A stretch of 64,000 nucleotides of DNA from Bacteroidales bacterium (GTDB lineage: Bacteria; Bacteroidota; Bacteroidia; Bacteroidales; UBA932): the NCBI GenBank assembly GCA_017502125.1, contig JAFVVN010000047.1, forward strand, positions 1-64,000, in the 5' to 3' direction. Below, one piece after another: positions 46,154 to 55,067 of the stretch; positions within the stretch are counted from its first letter, which is position 1; each line of letters starts with the position of its first letter. The notes below the pieces were generated by a model, which saw only the letters and a list, made by a program, of their open reading frames with translations, did not search any database and was not told the origin of the DNA. Position numbers and translations under genes: made by a program.

Positions 46154-48157
46154 TCATTTGCTTGATTCTTCAGAGATGAGTTTTTCCTTCAATGAGTCGA
46201 TGTCTTCAACAACTTCCCAGGTCTTATTATGTATGTACAGACCTACAGGGAGGTGATTGTTGTCTTTGTCTGACAAAGCTATTATATAGCTGTCGCTGGT
46301 ACTGCTTCCATTGTTCAGTGATGCAATCCGTTCAATTGAAGAACGCCAGATACGCTCGGCATTTTTATCCAGCTCTTCTATGGTCACAGCTCTGACCTGG
46401 GTTCCGTCTGCCAATGCTTTATAATCGCTGCTGCTGCCTTGCAAAGTCGCTTCCAGCTGTGTCCATCCGGATCCTCCGTCCACGACTCCTGAGGTATAGA
46501 AACAGTATGGTGTATAGCTGGCGAAATATCGATATACCTGTGGCAAAGTATAGTTGGTGGTATTGAAATTGTGTGATGTCAGCCTTTTATAATGGTCTCC
46601 ACATTCCTTGTGTCTGATATCTTCATCCTCGATGGTAGCTCGCGCCAGTTCGTGGTATGTCTTAAAGTCGGTCGCAACATCGATATACACAGGTGAATGT
46701 CCAAGCGACTTGCTGTTACTTACACCGAATGTCACTTTTTCTTCAGTAATGCAATGACTCTTCGTTATAGAAGGTGGTTCATTGAAGTCAGGATTCTTTC
46801 CCCAATGTAAATCGTGGACTTCGAAATCACTTTCAAAATTCCAGCAGATATTGTCGCGATGGTTTGTTGTATAAGTCAGAGGCATACCGTCTTTAGGTAC
46901 GGTAGTGGTGGTTTTAGGAAGTATGAAACTAAAGCTGAAAGTTCCGCTCAACGAGCCTGTTATGCCTTTGGAGTTTGCAGAGCCACCTCCGGATATGCTT
47001 CCTCCTAATGTCGTGCTTCCGGGATCGTGCGTCACGCTGTATCCGTTATCTTCAGGTACAGGTACTGGAGAATATATTTCTGTATTGTCGTAGAATGAGA
47101 AAACCGCGTCTGATCCTCCGTGTATTTTAAGATCAACTGTAGGTCCGTAGTAGTATCCTCCGGAATAACGCCAGTTATATGCAAGATGCTCGTGGATCAG
47201 ATAGTTGTCAAGGAATGTTTTGGCTGCATCGAATTCCTGTATAAGAGTGATGTCATACACATCTCCGTTTATGATGTCATTATATCCCGCAATTGTATTT
47301 ATGCGTACTATGGCTTCGGTGGTAGTTGCTTTCGGTATTTCATCAAGGCTGCACCAATAGTAATCATAACAGATGCTGTGAGATACGGTGATCTGCTTAT
47401 ATATCGTGTGTGTTGACATATTGCCTTCATAATCTGCCTCTTCAGAGCTGCGCAAAGCTATATCCGATCCCGGATGGTTCAGAAAATAATTGTTCATCCA
47501 TTCACTCACTCTTTCTGCAGCAAGTCCTATGTTGAAATCTTCCGGAACGAACTCATACTCTTCTGATGTTGTATTGGTCTTTTCCTCTCCAGCAGAACCT
47601 TCTTTCCTGATAATGTTTTCAATATCTATATGGGCTCTGTTCTGCTTGTTCAGTTTATGATATGTCATCATATTACCGTCCGCCCTTACTACCTTGACAA
47701 GAATGTCATTATAAGAGGAAACCAGCTCAGGTGTGATATATTTTTCGGCTTCACTAATATCCTGCATTCTGAGTGCATTCCATAATGTCAGACATTTCGT
47801 GCCGGGATTTATGAAAGCCAAAGCATTGTTCCTGAACCAATATTCCATAATACGCTGGAATGACTCTTCGTTTTCAAGGAATACTGATGCTGTTCTTTCT
47901 CCGAGAATGATCAGTTGTGTCTCCTCATTCCATTCATTGGATACATTTGGAAACCTTTTTTGAAGGAATCCGGTCAATAATTCTCCAGTTTCTGCAATGT
48001 GAACCTTTCCGTGGAAACGCGTATTTACAATGTCCTCAGTCGGGATATTGTCACCCGGAGTATCTTCAGGAATATCGGTTCTCCATTTTTCGCAGCTGCA
48101 GCAGATGCATAATGATACAATACCGCCAATGATGATATGTGAAAGACTTCTTTTCAT
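46154..48157 (-). CDS. Large lipoprotein with a possible beta-pore-forming stem region
   Basis: No firmly recognised family. 667 aa from the ATG at 48157, which gives a lipoprotein signal (MKRSLSHIIIGGIVSLCICC, lipobox before SC); an upstream ATG at 48187 is possible. About residues 380-415 form a small-residue, alternating stretch (GGSISGGGSANSKGITGSLS, then GTFSFSF) followed by LPKTTTTVPKDG and ICWNFESDF. This resembles the stem and following rim of leukocidin/hemolysin-type beta-PFTs. Codon use is more AT-rich than in neighbours, and the gene sits alone on the minus strand between inverted repeats, both signs of transfer. An ordinary surface-binding lipoprotein remains possible. Confidence 0.4.
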   Translation of the reverse strand: MKRSLSHIIIGGIVSLCICCSCEKWRTDIPEDTPGDNIPTEDIVNTRFHGKVHIAETGELLTGFLQKRFPNVSNEWNEETQLIILGERTASVFLENEESFQRIMEYWFRNNALAFINPGTKCLTLWNALRMQDISEAEKYITPELVSSYNDILVKVVRADGNMMTYHKLNKQNRAHIDIENIIRKEGSAGEEKTNTTSEEYEFVPEDFNIGLAAERVSEWMNNYFLNHPGSDIALRSSEEADYEGNMSTHTIYKQITVSHSICYDYYWCSLDEIPKATTTEAIVRINTIAGYNDIINGDVYDITLIQEFDAAKTFLDNYLIHEHLAYNWRYSGGYYYGPTVDLKIHGGSDAVFSFYDNTEIYSPVPVPEDNGYSVTHDPGSTTLGGSISGGGSANSKGITGSLSGTFSFSFILPKTTTTVPKDGMPLTYTTNHRDNICWNFESDFEVHDLHWGKNPDFNEPPSITKSHCITEEKVTFGVSNSKSLGHSPVYIDVATDFKTYHELARATIEDEDIRHKECGDHYKRLTSHNFNTTNYTLPQVYRYFASYTPYCFYTSGVVDGGSGWTQLEATLQGSSSDYKALADGTQVRAVTIEELDKNAERIWRSSIERIASLNNGSSTSDSYIIALSDKDNNHLPVGLYIHNKTWEVVEDIDSLKEKLISEESSK

Positions 48158-48208
48158 TTTGTAATTGTTTTTATTTACGGTTGTCACAATAAAGATACAA
48201 ATTTATTC

Positions 48209-48221
48209 CGGTTCCGAACCG
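48209..48221. promoter_or_regulatory. Palindrome upstream of the island lipoprotein gene
   Basis: CGGTTC-C-GAACCG, perfect 6-bp arms, about 50-65 bases before the start codon: a plausible regulator binding site. Confidence 0.4.
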
Positions 48222-48234
48222 TTTCAATATAAAA

Positions 48235-48290
48235 AAAGTGGGTGAATAAAAAGTCTTATGACTTATTAGTCGCCCCCTTTGTCTTACAGT
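48235..48290. repeat. Diverged second copy of the terminator-type repeat
   Basis: The loop sequence ATAAAAAGTCTTATGACT is identical to that in the left hairpin, and the outer part (GTACACTRTAAGACAAAG, read on the minus strand) matches 23 of 26 positions. The outer arms are therefore inverted relative to the left copy, as expected if it moved with the 46-bp repeat. Confidence 0.8.
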
Positions 48291-48353
48291 GTACTCTTGA
48301 TCGATGTCTCCATCGTCATCCGGAAATCACCTCCATAGCCTCACCTCAATCAT

Positions 48354-48399
48354 TGTAGGTAAACAACTCTGCCAAGCTACAGGTTATATCCCGTGATCC
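48354..48399. repeat. 46-bp perfect inverted repeat, right copy
   Basis: Reverse complement of 46038-46083, including the last seven codons and stop codon of the GH2 gene. Confidence 0.95.
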
Positions 48400-48406
48400 G
48401 ATGAGT

Positions 48407-48436
48407 TTTGATATATTGGAAAAATATATATCTTTG
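48407..48436 (+). promoter_or_regulatory. Promoter of the DUF4160/DUF2442 pair
   Basis: TTTG (48407-48410), 18-base spacer, TATCTTTG (48429-48436); starts 7 bases beyond the right inverted repeat. ATG at 48458, with AAGAAGGA ahead of it. Confidence 0.6.
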
Positions 48437-48457
48437 TAGCAATAAGAAGGACAGAAT

Positions 48458-48709
48458 ATGGGAGCCATATATGTATTGCAGGGCATTTTAATATACATCT
48501 ATGCCTTTGACCACAACCCTCCACATATCCACGTCAGAAGTGCTGATGGAGAATTTACCATTACAATCGAAGACCGGATAGTAGAAGGAAGAGCTAAGGC
48601 ACGGATCGTGCAGATGGTGAACGAGTTCATTGACGCAAACAAGACAGAAATCCTTGAAATATGGGATAAGGCACAAAGAGGCGAAAGGATAACCAAAATA
48701 AACAGATAG
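48458..48709 (+). CDS. DUF4160 family protein (putative toxin-antitoxin-type pair)
   Basis: 83 aa. The core YAFDHNPPHIHVRSADGEFTI (first 20 residues shown as YAFDHNPPHIHVRSADGEFT) is the defining DUF4160 motif, with two histidines (HIH). These genes are nearly always followed by DUF2442, as here, and the pair is often classed as a candidate type II toxin-antitoxin module or phage-associated cassette; biochemical proof is scarce. Four bases separate it from the next gene. Located just outside the right inverted repeat of the island. Confidence 0.85.
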   Translation: MGAIYVLQGILIYIYAFDHNPPHIHVRSADGEFTITIEDRIVEGRAKARIVQMVNEFIDANKTEILEIWDKAQRGERITKINR

Positions 48710-48713
48710 AGAT

Positions 48714-48944
48714 ATGTTAAGAGTTACAGACGTTGAATACAAAGGAGGCTACATTCTGCTCTGCACATTCAACACAGGAGAAAAAAAGATTGTAGATTTG
48801 ACACCTCTTCTGAGATATCCGGCTTTTGAAGAATTGAAAGATGAAAAGCAATTCATTCAGTTCGGGTTGGATGGTACTATATTTTGGGCCAACGGAGCTG
48901 ACATCGCTCCGGAGTATCTCTACGAAAATGGTAGTGCTGCATAA
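48714..48944 (+). CDS. DUF2442 family protein (partner of DUF4160)
   Basis: 76 aa. Contains the family's IVDLTPLL, FxxLKDE and DGTIFWANGADIAPEYLY blocks. Small, acidic and DNA-binding-like in family models (NE0471 N-terminal fold). Translated with the DUF4160 gene from one promoter, and followed by a strong terminator. Confidence 0.87.
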   Translation: MLRVTDVEYKGGYILLCTFNTGEKKIVDLTPLLRYPAFEELKDEKQFIQFGLDGTIFWANGADIAPEYLYENGSAA

Positions 48945-48963
48945 AGCTCTCATCACAAAAGAT

Positions 48964-49002
48964 TACGCCTTCGCGAGATTTTGACAATCTCACGAAGGCG
49001 TA
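48964..49002. terminator. Bidirectional hairpin between the DUF2442 and GH3 genes
   Basis: Arms ACGCCTTCGCGAGATT (48965-48980) and AATCTCACGAAGGCGT (48986-49001) with 15 of 16 pairs and a 5-base loop. A-rich before, T-rich after. Confidence 0.85.
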
Positions 49003-49025
49003 TTTCAATATCTCAGGTACCCCTT

Positions 49026-51224
49026 TTACAATCTGACTGTGACGGTTCTGGAGATGTTGTCGGAAGCGGAGCCTACGAGGATTTCGAAGTCGCCGGGTTC
49101 TGTCTTCCAGTCCATGGACTCTTCGTCGAAGAAGCGGAAGGCATCAGGACCGAGCTCTATGGAGACTGTCTTTGTCTGTCCCGGTTCGAGATAGACCTTG
49201 TCAAATCCCTTGAGCTGTTTCTGTGGCATTTCGACAGAGGCCTCGCAGTCGTGGACATAGACCTGAACGACTTCCGATCCGGCAACCTGTCCCACGTTTG
49301 TTACAGGAACCTTGACGGTGATCTTTCCACCGCGTATCTTCTTTGAAGAGAGGGTCACGTCGCCGTACTCGAAATCAGTGTAGCTCAATCCGTGTCCGAA
49401 TGCGAAGAGAGGCTTGATGTCCATCTTCTCGTGCCATCTGTATCCGAGGAAGATTCCCTCGTCATAGTGATTTTTGCCACGTGTAGGGAAAGTCTTGCCG
49501 TTGTAATGGGCAGGATTGTCCTCCAGCTTCACCGGGAAGGTGAACGGCAGCTTTCCGCTCGGGTTCACGTCTCCGAAGAGCACGTCAGCAATCGCGCGTC
49601 CCGCTTCAGATCCGCCGTACCAGCCAAGAAGGACTGAAGGTACCTCGTCGATCCACGGCATCGCCACAGCGTTTCCGCTTATGATCACTACTGTCATGTT
49701 CGGATTGACCTTGGCAAGCTCGCTGATGAGTTCATCCTGTCCGTACGGAAGACCATACTCAAGTCGGTCGCGGTTTTCGCAATCCTGATAGAGAGACTTA
49801 TTGAGACCGCCCACATAGATGACATAGTCGGCATCACGGGAGTTCTCGACCGCCTCGGCGATGAGTTCAGCGCGAGGTCTGTCGTCGGCCAGCTTCTGGA
49901 ATGAAGAAATTCCGTCCTGGGTCGTGGTTGTGTCTCCGACATATCCTCTTGAATATACCACTTCCATTCCTTCCTGCGCGGCCCTTTCAAGGATTCCTTC
50001 GAGAGGAGACATCTCATATATAGGCTTGAGCATTGAAGAACCTCCTCCGATGCACATCTTCTTGTAGGCATTCTCGCCCACGACGGAGATCTTGCCGGCC
50101 TTTCTGACAGGCAGCACATCGCCCTCGTTCTTGAGAAGCACGATACCCTCCTGAGCCACCTTTCTGGCGACATCAAGATGCTCCTGAGTACACATCGAAC
50201 CGAACGGCTTGTCCATGTTCATTGCTGTCCTGAATGTCAGGCGCAGGACACGACGCACCCTGTCATTCAAACCTTCCTCATCATACTTTCCGGCAAGAAT
50301 ACCCTCCTTATATGGCTGAGCAAGATAATATGTATCGTATACGCTCTCGCCGGCAGGCATCTTCTTGCCGACCCTTGTACCGAACTCCACATCAAGACCT
50401 CCCCTGACAGCCTCATCGGTGTCATGGCAGCCGGCCCAGTCGGACATGACCACTCCGTCAAAGCCCCACTCCCCCTTCAGGATGTCATTGATCAGATATC
50501 CGTTATGGCAGCAGTGTGTGCCTCTGAAAAGGTTGTAGCTCGCCATCATGCTCCACGCACCACCTTCCTTTACTGCCATCTCGAAGGCCGGAAGATATAT
50601 CTCCCTCAACGCTCGCTCACTGACCTCGACGTCAGTCTTGTGGCGATGCCTCTCCTCATTGTTGCAGGCATAATGCTTCACACACGCACCCACACCCTTG
50701 GACTGAAGTCCGTGTATATATGGTACGGCAAGTTTTCCGGCAAGATATGGATCCTCACCCATATACTCGAAGTTACGGCCGCAGAGCGGGCTTCTGTACA
50801 TGTTAACGCCAGGTCCGAGAATCACATCCTTCTCCCTGAAACGCGCCTCTTCTCCGATTGCCGCACCGTACTGACCGGCAACATCCCTGTTCCACGTGGC
50901 TGCAAGACAGGTCAGAGCTGGGAAAGCCACACAGGAATCATTGTTCCAGCCAGGATTTCCCCAGTCGTTCCATGGAACTTCCGGACGGACTCCGTGAGGG
51001 CCGTCACTTGTCCAGAGCTCGGGAATCCCCAGCTTCTTCACACCTGGAAGAGAGAATGTGGACTGAGCATGGATTGCAGCGATCTTCTCGTCCAGAGACA
51101 TGCGGCTCAATGCATCCTCCACTCTGGCCTCGATATCGGCTGACGGGTCAAGATAAACAGGAGTGTCTGATTGTCTGCCACAGGCCACGACACACAACAA
51201 CACGAAAAACAGATACTTCTTCAT
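49026..51224 (-). CDS. Lipoprotein beta-glucosidase-type enzyme, GH3
   Basis: 732 aa. Lipoprotein signal (MKKYLFFVLLCVVAC). GH3 TIM-barrel domain with catalytic nucleophile D262 (VVMSDWAG), conserved KHYACNNEE block near 185-193, alpha/beta sandwich domain (about 370-580) and a C-terminal fibronectin-III-like domain. Last gene of the eight-gene susCD operon; 9 bases after the DUF5689 gene. Expected to release terminal beta-linked sugars in the periplasm or at the surface; glucose is typical but xylose or GlcNAc are possible. Confidence 0.92.
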   Translation of the reverse strand: MKKYLFFVLLCVVACGRQSDTPVYLDPSADIEARVEDALSRMSLDEKIAAIHAQSTFSLPGVKKLGIPELWTSDGPHGVRPEVPWNDWGNPGWNNDSCVAFPALTCLAATWNRDVAGQYGAAIGEEARFREKDVILGPGVNMYRSPLCGRNFEYMGEDPYLAGKLAVPYIHGLQSKGVGACVKHYACNNEERHRHKTDVEVSERALREIYLPAFEMAVKEGGAWSMMASYNLFRGTHCCHNGYLINDILKGEWGFDGVVMSDWAGCHDTDEAVRGGLDVEFGTRVGKKMPAGESVYDTYYLAQPYKEGILAGKYDEEGLNDRVRRVLRLTFRTAMNMDKPFGSMCTQEHLDVARKVAQEGIVLLKNEGDVLPVRKAGKISVVGENAYKKMCIGGGSSMLKPIYEMSPLEGILERAAQEGMEVVYSRGYVGDTTTTQDGISSFQKLADDRPRAELIAEAVENSRDADYVIYVGGLNKSLYQDCENRDRLEYGLPYGQDELISELAKVNPNMTVVIISGNAVAMPWIDEVPSVLLGWYGGSEAGRAIADVLFGDVNPSGKLPFTFPVKLEDNPAHYNGKTFPTRGKNHYDEGIFLGYRWHEKMDIKPLFAFGHGLSYTDFEYGDVTLSSKKIRGGKITVKVPVTNVGQVAGSEVVQVYVHDCEASVEMPQKQLKGFDKVYLEPGQTKTVSIELGPDAFRFFDEESMDWKTEPGDFEILVGSASDNISRTVTVRL

Positions 51225-51233
51225 ATTCTATAA

Positions 51234-52823
51234 TCAGTTTTTAAGAGATTTCACAGATACTTTGCCTATTCTCAGCACAAAAGGATGTGCGAAGCCCGGC
51301 TTCATCGTTCCGCTGTTGATGTCAGCCTCCGGATTTTCAGGGAGGACAGTGAGCTTGTCACTTGACGGATATATTCTGAAATAGACCTTGTCCTTGTCCA
51401 GGAGGAATGCAGGAAGAGTCACCCTGCACTCGATCGAGCCTGGAGCGGCATCATAGCAGAGTTCCCTGACTCCGCCCAGTTCCTTGACATTCGCAGGCGA
51501 GTACCACAGCGGCCGCAAGAGGAATGTCTTCCGGACAGGGATATAATTTCTGCCGTCCACGCTATATGCCACCTGCCATTCTCCAGGGAAGCCCCATGAC
51601 AGGCCTGCAGAGCAGTTTCCTGCGCTGAAGGTGAATTCGAACGACACAGCGCTTCCTTCATATCCCTTTGTCGAGGTCTCCACAAGTACGGCATTGGAGC
51701 CTATAATCCTTTCTCCATCAAATATATACCAGTCTTTTGTGTCAGAGTTCAGTCTTAGCACTGACCATTCCCTTGCACCCGAACCGGCATCATTTCCGTC
51801 ATGCACGCAGCGGCTGTTCCACTCGGCGTCAAGTCTCATCATCGCCCCGGCAGTGGTGGAGAGATATCCCTCTCCCACATCAGGAAGCACCCTGTCAGGA
51901 TCCTGGACATCGCCGAAGATCCACTCCCTGAGTCCCTGACGTTCGAGGTTCAGGGCCACATCGTAGTTCCTGTCCCAGTTCCACTCCACTATGGTCTCAT
52001 AAGATGATGCCGGCTCCATCGGAATCCTTATGTCCTTTTCGGATGCAGGGCGCAGTGCATAACGTCCTATGTCTCCATAACGGCGGAGAACCGTATGCAC
52101 GAGCACACCGTCCACAAATCCCACTCCCTGAGGCACCCTGTCACCGTCACGTCTCCATGTGCACTTGGTGTTGACCGGCATGAAGATGTCATCTCCCTGA
52201 TTGTCCTTCAGGAGAAGTCCGGAGACGTCGACAGGACCGTCCGCATGGGTCTTGAAGTCGTTTATATATGTCCTCATCACCTTCTTCTCGTGGACGTTGG
52301 TGTAGGCACCCTCCTTCGACATGAATTCGACGTCAGCCAGGGTCACGAAGGTATAGAGGTCATTATCTGTCAGATCGGCGATATGACGCACCTTCTGCGG
52401 GATCTGCACATCCTTTTCCATGACAGTGACGAATGCACCTATCATGTTACTGATGGTGTATCTTTCAGGATCGGATTCCCTGGTCAAGACCGCACCGCCA
52501 AGATCCATCTTCACGCGGCTGAAACGAGGGAACCTGTTGTCGTAAACGCTGTTGAACTGCACACGGAATCCGTAATTGCCGTCCAGGCTCTGGATATATG
52601 CAGTACGGTAGTTAAGACCCAGCTCCACAGCCTTGTGGGACTCCTGGAACGGTGTCTCCATATTCGGAGACCTGTAGTCGCTCACGATGATTCCTTCGAT
52701 TTCAGTGCCCTGCGGCAGAAGGACGCTTTCTCTGCTGCCGACCATGCCGCGCAGATTCTCGAACGACTCGGCGGAAAGGTTTGCAGCAAGGCATAGAGTT
52801 GTCAATAATATCAGCAATCTCAT
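51234..52823 (-). CDS. Exported DUF5689-type protein, paralogue 1
   Basis: 529 aa with a signal peptide (MRLLILLTTLCLAANLSAES). The N-terminal ~300 residues (EIEGIIVSDYRSPNMETPF..., LTDNDLYTFVTLADVEFM..., NTKCTWRRDGDRVPQGVGFV...GRYALRPASEKDI) are the DUF5689-type OB-fold-like repeats. The C-terminal half is a beta-sandwich, as in 'choice-of-anchor' domains, with WGFPGEWQVAYSVDG. Clear paralogue of the gene at 55946. Function unknown; DUF5689 often adjoins secreted nucleases or endonuclease/phosphatase domains (family context). Confidence 0.75.
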   Translation of the reverse strand: MRLLILLTTLCLAANLSAESFENLRGMVGSRESVLLPQGTEIEGIIVSDYRSPNMETPFQESHKAVELGLNYRTAYIQSLDGNYGFRVQFNSVYDNRFPRFSRVKMDLGGAVLTRESDPERYTISNMIGAFVTVMEKDVQIPQKVRHIADLTDNDLYTFVTLADVEFMSKEGAYTNVHEKKVMRTYINDFKTHADGPVDVSGLLLKDNQGDDIFMPVNTKCTWRRDGDRVPQGVGFVDGVLVHTVLRRYGDIGRYALRPASEKDIRIPMEPASSYETIVEWNWDRNYDVALNLERQGLREWIFGDVQDPDRVLPDVGEGYLSTTAGAMMRLDAEWNSRCVHDGNDAGSGAREWSVLRLNSDTKDWYIFDGERIIGSNAVLVETSTKGYEGSAVSFEFTFSAGNCSAGLSWGFPGEWQVAYSVDGRNYIPVRKTFLLRPLWYSPANVKELGGVRELCYDAAPGSIECRVTLPAFLLDKDKVYFRIYPSSDKLTVLPENPEADINSGTMKPGFAHPFVLRIGKVSVKSLKN

Positions 52824-52832
52824 GTTATTGCA

Positions 52833-55067
52833 TTAAAATTTATAGGTCAACATAAAGTCTATGGTGAACGGTCTGATGTATGAGCCGGACATCACGTAAT
52901 TGTTCAGAAGCGAGGCATCCGTGATGGTGTCTGCCACATCGATGCTGCCCTTGGCACCGTTCTGGAACAGCACGTTCACAAAGTTCACCGAGAGTTTCAA
53001 CGGTTCGTTGATCTTCCAGTCCACTCCTGCAAATGTCTCCCAGTGTCCGGCGAAATAGGCCAGATTGGTACGGCTGACATACTGACGGCTGTAGTAGCGG
53101 GCGCTTGCCCACACCTTCACGTTCTTCCATGTGTATGACGGGTCGATCTCGAGCATGAGCTGGGATATTCCGGTCACGTGCTTGCCCGTGTAGTCGATGA
53201 CTTCCCTGGTACCGTCACTGAACACGAACTCGTTAGTGTAGTTCTTATAGCGCGGATCCTGCCAGGTTCCGAGGAGATGCATGTTGAATCCTCCGAAATG
53301 CAGGTTTCCGTCGAGGGTGAAGCCGAGAGTTCCGATTCCGTACTGAGCCGTCCATGGGATTGTCTCGCTGACGCCCCCGATCTGCTTGGTCACCGTCATC
53401 ACCCTGGCGTTGTTCCAGCTTGTTATATATGAAGCCAACGCTGTCACATTCATCCATTTGTTGTCGTACTGGAGTCCTCCCCTTCCGAAGGCATTGCCCA
53501 TAGGAGCCGTAGACGGCATGGCCGCACTCTTGTAGTATGCACCGCTCTTTGCCGTGATGCTGTAGAAGCCTTCGGCCACGAAGAAGAGTCTGTCCACCAG
53601 TCGCAGACTGATGTGCTCTGAAAGCGCATAATCAAAGGCCGGAAGATCTATCTTATGTAACTGAGAAATGTTCCGGTCGGCGATGTTGAATCCGTCGATC
53701 CTGGCGTTCTTGCTCTCGCCGTTCAGGATTGCAGCATTCCAGAGAGTTTCATACACAGGGCATAGTCGCACACCGGTACGCATCAGAAGGCGCTCGAAAG
53801 GATTATAGTCATAAAGCGCATAGACAGGGACGCTGATCCTTTTCGAATCATAGAAGAGTCCGCTGGTGTTCAGACCCCATGTGGACTTTCCGTTCCTGTA
53901 GATGCGGGACGGGTTGGCCTCCACGGTGTGAGCATAATAGAATGTCGAGGCTGAATGCATCTGCTCGGAATATATCGCTTCCAATCCAAGGCGAAGCTTA
54001 TGCCTTGAGTTGAAACGTCTTTCCGCTGTCATACGAAGGTCCACATCCAGTTCCTCCTGATTGTCCACCGTCACCAGCCTGTTCTGAAGAAGGCCGGTGT
54101 ATGCGGAACCGTCTGCGTTTGTGAACCCGCTTGCAGATGTCACATCGTCTATGCCGGCAAGACCGATCTTGGCAGACTGGCTCGGCTGCATATAGAGGAC
54201 ATGGAGCTTTGCGTCAAGGTTCCATCCGCTGTGGTGCCTGTGGTCGAACATCACGGAGAAATCGTGAAGATAGCGGTGGTCCATATCGCCAAGGGAAGCA
54301 TGCTTGATGCGTCCGTCACGGACCTCCATATATGAAACCGCGTCGTCTTCAGTGAAATAGCAGTCACGTCCAAGACGGAAGCCGTTCAGAGGAGAGATGG
54401 TGCCGTCACCGTCATATACGAAAGGGGCAAAGGAATATCCGCCGTCGATGTTGTCGTTGCACATCGAGAACCTATATGCCGCAGTCAGAGTGGAATTCGT
54501 CCACTTTCTGCTCAGCGCCATATTATATATCTGCTTGCGGTCCACGAAGATACGGTTTGGAGCATTGACGTTTGTCGGGTCGTTGTTCACATAAGCTCCG
54601 AGGGAGAAATACCAGCCTTTCGCATTCTTTAAAGGACCGTCCACAGCACCGTCGAAACGGATGAGTCCGTTGGTAGATGATCCCACCGTGAAAGCACCTG
54701 AGAGTTCCTCACCGCCGATCCTCGTGCGGGAATCCAGAAGGACTGATATATCACCGGCTGTAATGACAGCCTCCATAAGACCGATGGAGCCCTTTGAGAC
54801 AAACATATGACCACCAGCCCAGTGGTACTGGCTACGTGGGAGGCTCACGCCATGGGCCATTCCGTCCACATAGACCTTTGCACCGCCGCCACTCTCCGGG
54901 AGACCGATATTGATCTCACGCGGAGTGGATGCCGACTCTGCATTGAGCAGCATGTTTCTCTCGCTCTTGGTCTGACCGGTTGCAGTCGTATCCGCCTCCT
55001 GGGCATTCAGAGCAGGTCCCGTCAGAAGAAGTGTCAAAGCAAATATTACTGTCAATACTCTTTTCAT
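52833..55067 (-). CDS. TonB-dependent receptor-like outer-membrane protein
   Basis: 744 aa, signal peptide (MKRVLTVIFALTLLLTGPALNA). A short plug-like region (VYVDGMAHGVSLPRSQYH...) precedes a large barrel, and the protein ends in TIDFMLTYKF, the aromatic C-terminus of outer-membrane barrels. It lacks the ~80-residue N-terminal carboxypeptidase-D-like domain typical of SusC. ATG overlaps the stop of the nuclease gene by 4 bases (translational coupling). A second import route for small products of the locus is the likely role. Confidence 0.8.
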   Translation of the reverse strand: MKRVLTVIFALTLLLTGPALNAQEADTTATGQTKSERNMLLNAESASTPREINIGLPESGGGAKVYVDGMAHGVSLPRSQYHWAGGHMFVSKGSIGLMEAVITAGDISVLLDSRTRIGGEELSGAFTVGSSTNGLIRFDGAVDGPLKNAKGWYFSLGAYVNNDPTNVNAPNRIFVDRKQIYNMALSRKWTNSTLTAAYRFSMCNDNIDGGYSFAPFVYDGDGTISPLNGFRLGRDCYFTEDDAVSYMEVRDGRIKHASLGDMDHRYLHDFSVMFDHRHHSGWNLDAKLHVLYMQPSQSAKIGLAGIDDVTSASGFTNADGSAYTGLLQNRLVTVDNQEELDVDLRMTAERRFNSRHKLRLGLEAIYSEQMHSASTFYYAHTVEANPSRIYRNGKSTWGLNTSGLFYDSKRISVPVYALYDYNPFERLLMRTGVRLCPVYETLWNAAILNGESKNARIDGFNIADRNISQLHKIDLPAFDYALSEHISLRLVDRLFFVAEGFYSITAKSGAYYKSAAMPSTAPMGNAFGRGGLQYDNKWMNVTALASYITSWNNARVMTVTKQIGGVSETIPWTAQYGIGTLGFTLDGNLHFGGFNMHLLGTWQDPRYKNYTNEFVFSDGTREVIDYTGKHVTGISQLMLEIDPSYTWKNVKVWASARYYSRQYVSRTNLAYFAGHWETFAGVDWKINEPLKLSVNFVNVLFQNGAKGSIDVADTITDASLLNNYVMSGSYIRPFTIDFMLTYKF

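Larger units (their letters stand above)
48158..48457. other. 300-base region upstream of the island lipoprotein gene
   Basis: No gene. Contains the palindrome CGGTTCCGAACCG (48209-48221, an operator candidate for the lipoprotein gene), a diverged copy of the left terminator (48235-48290), about 50 bases of unique sequence (48302-48353), the right 46-bp inverted repeat (48354-48399) and a promoter for the DUF4160 gene. Confidence 0.85.
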
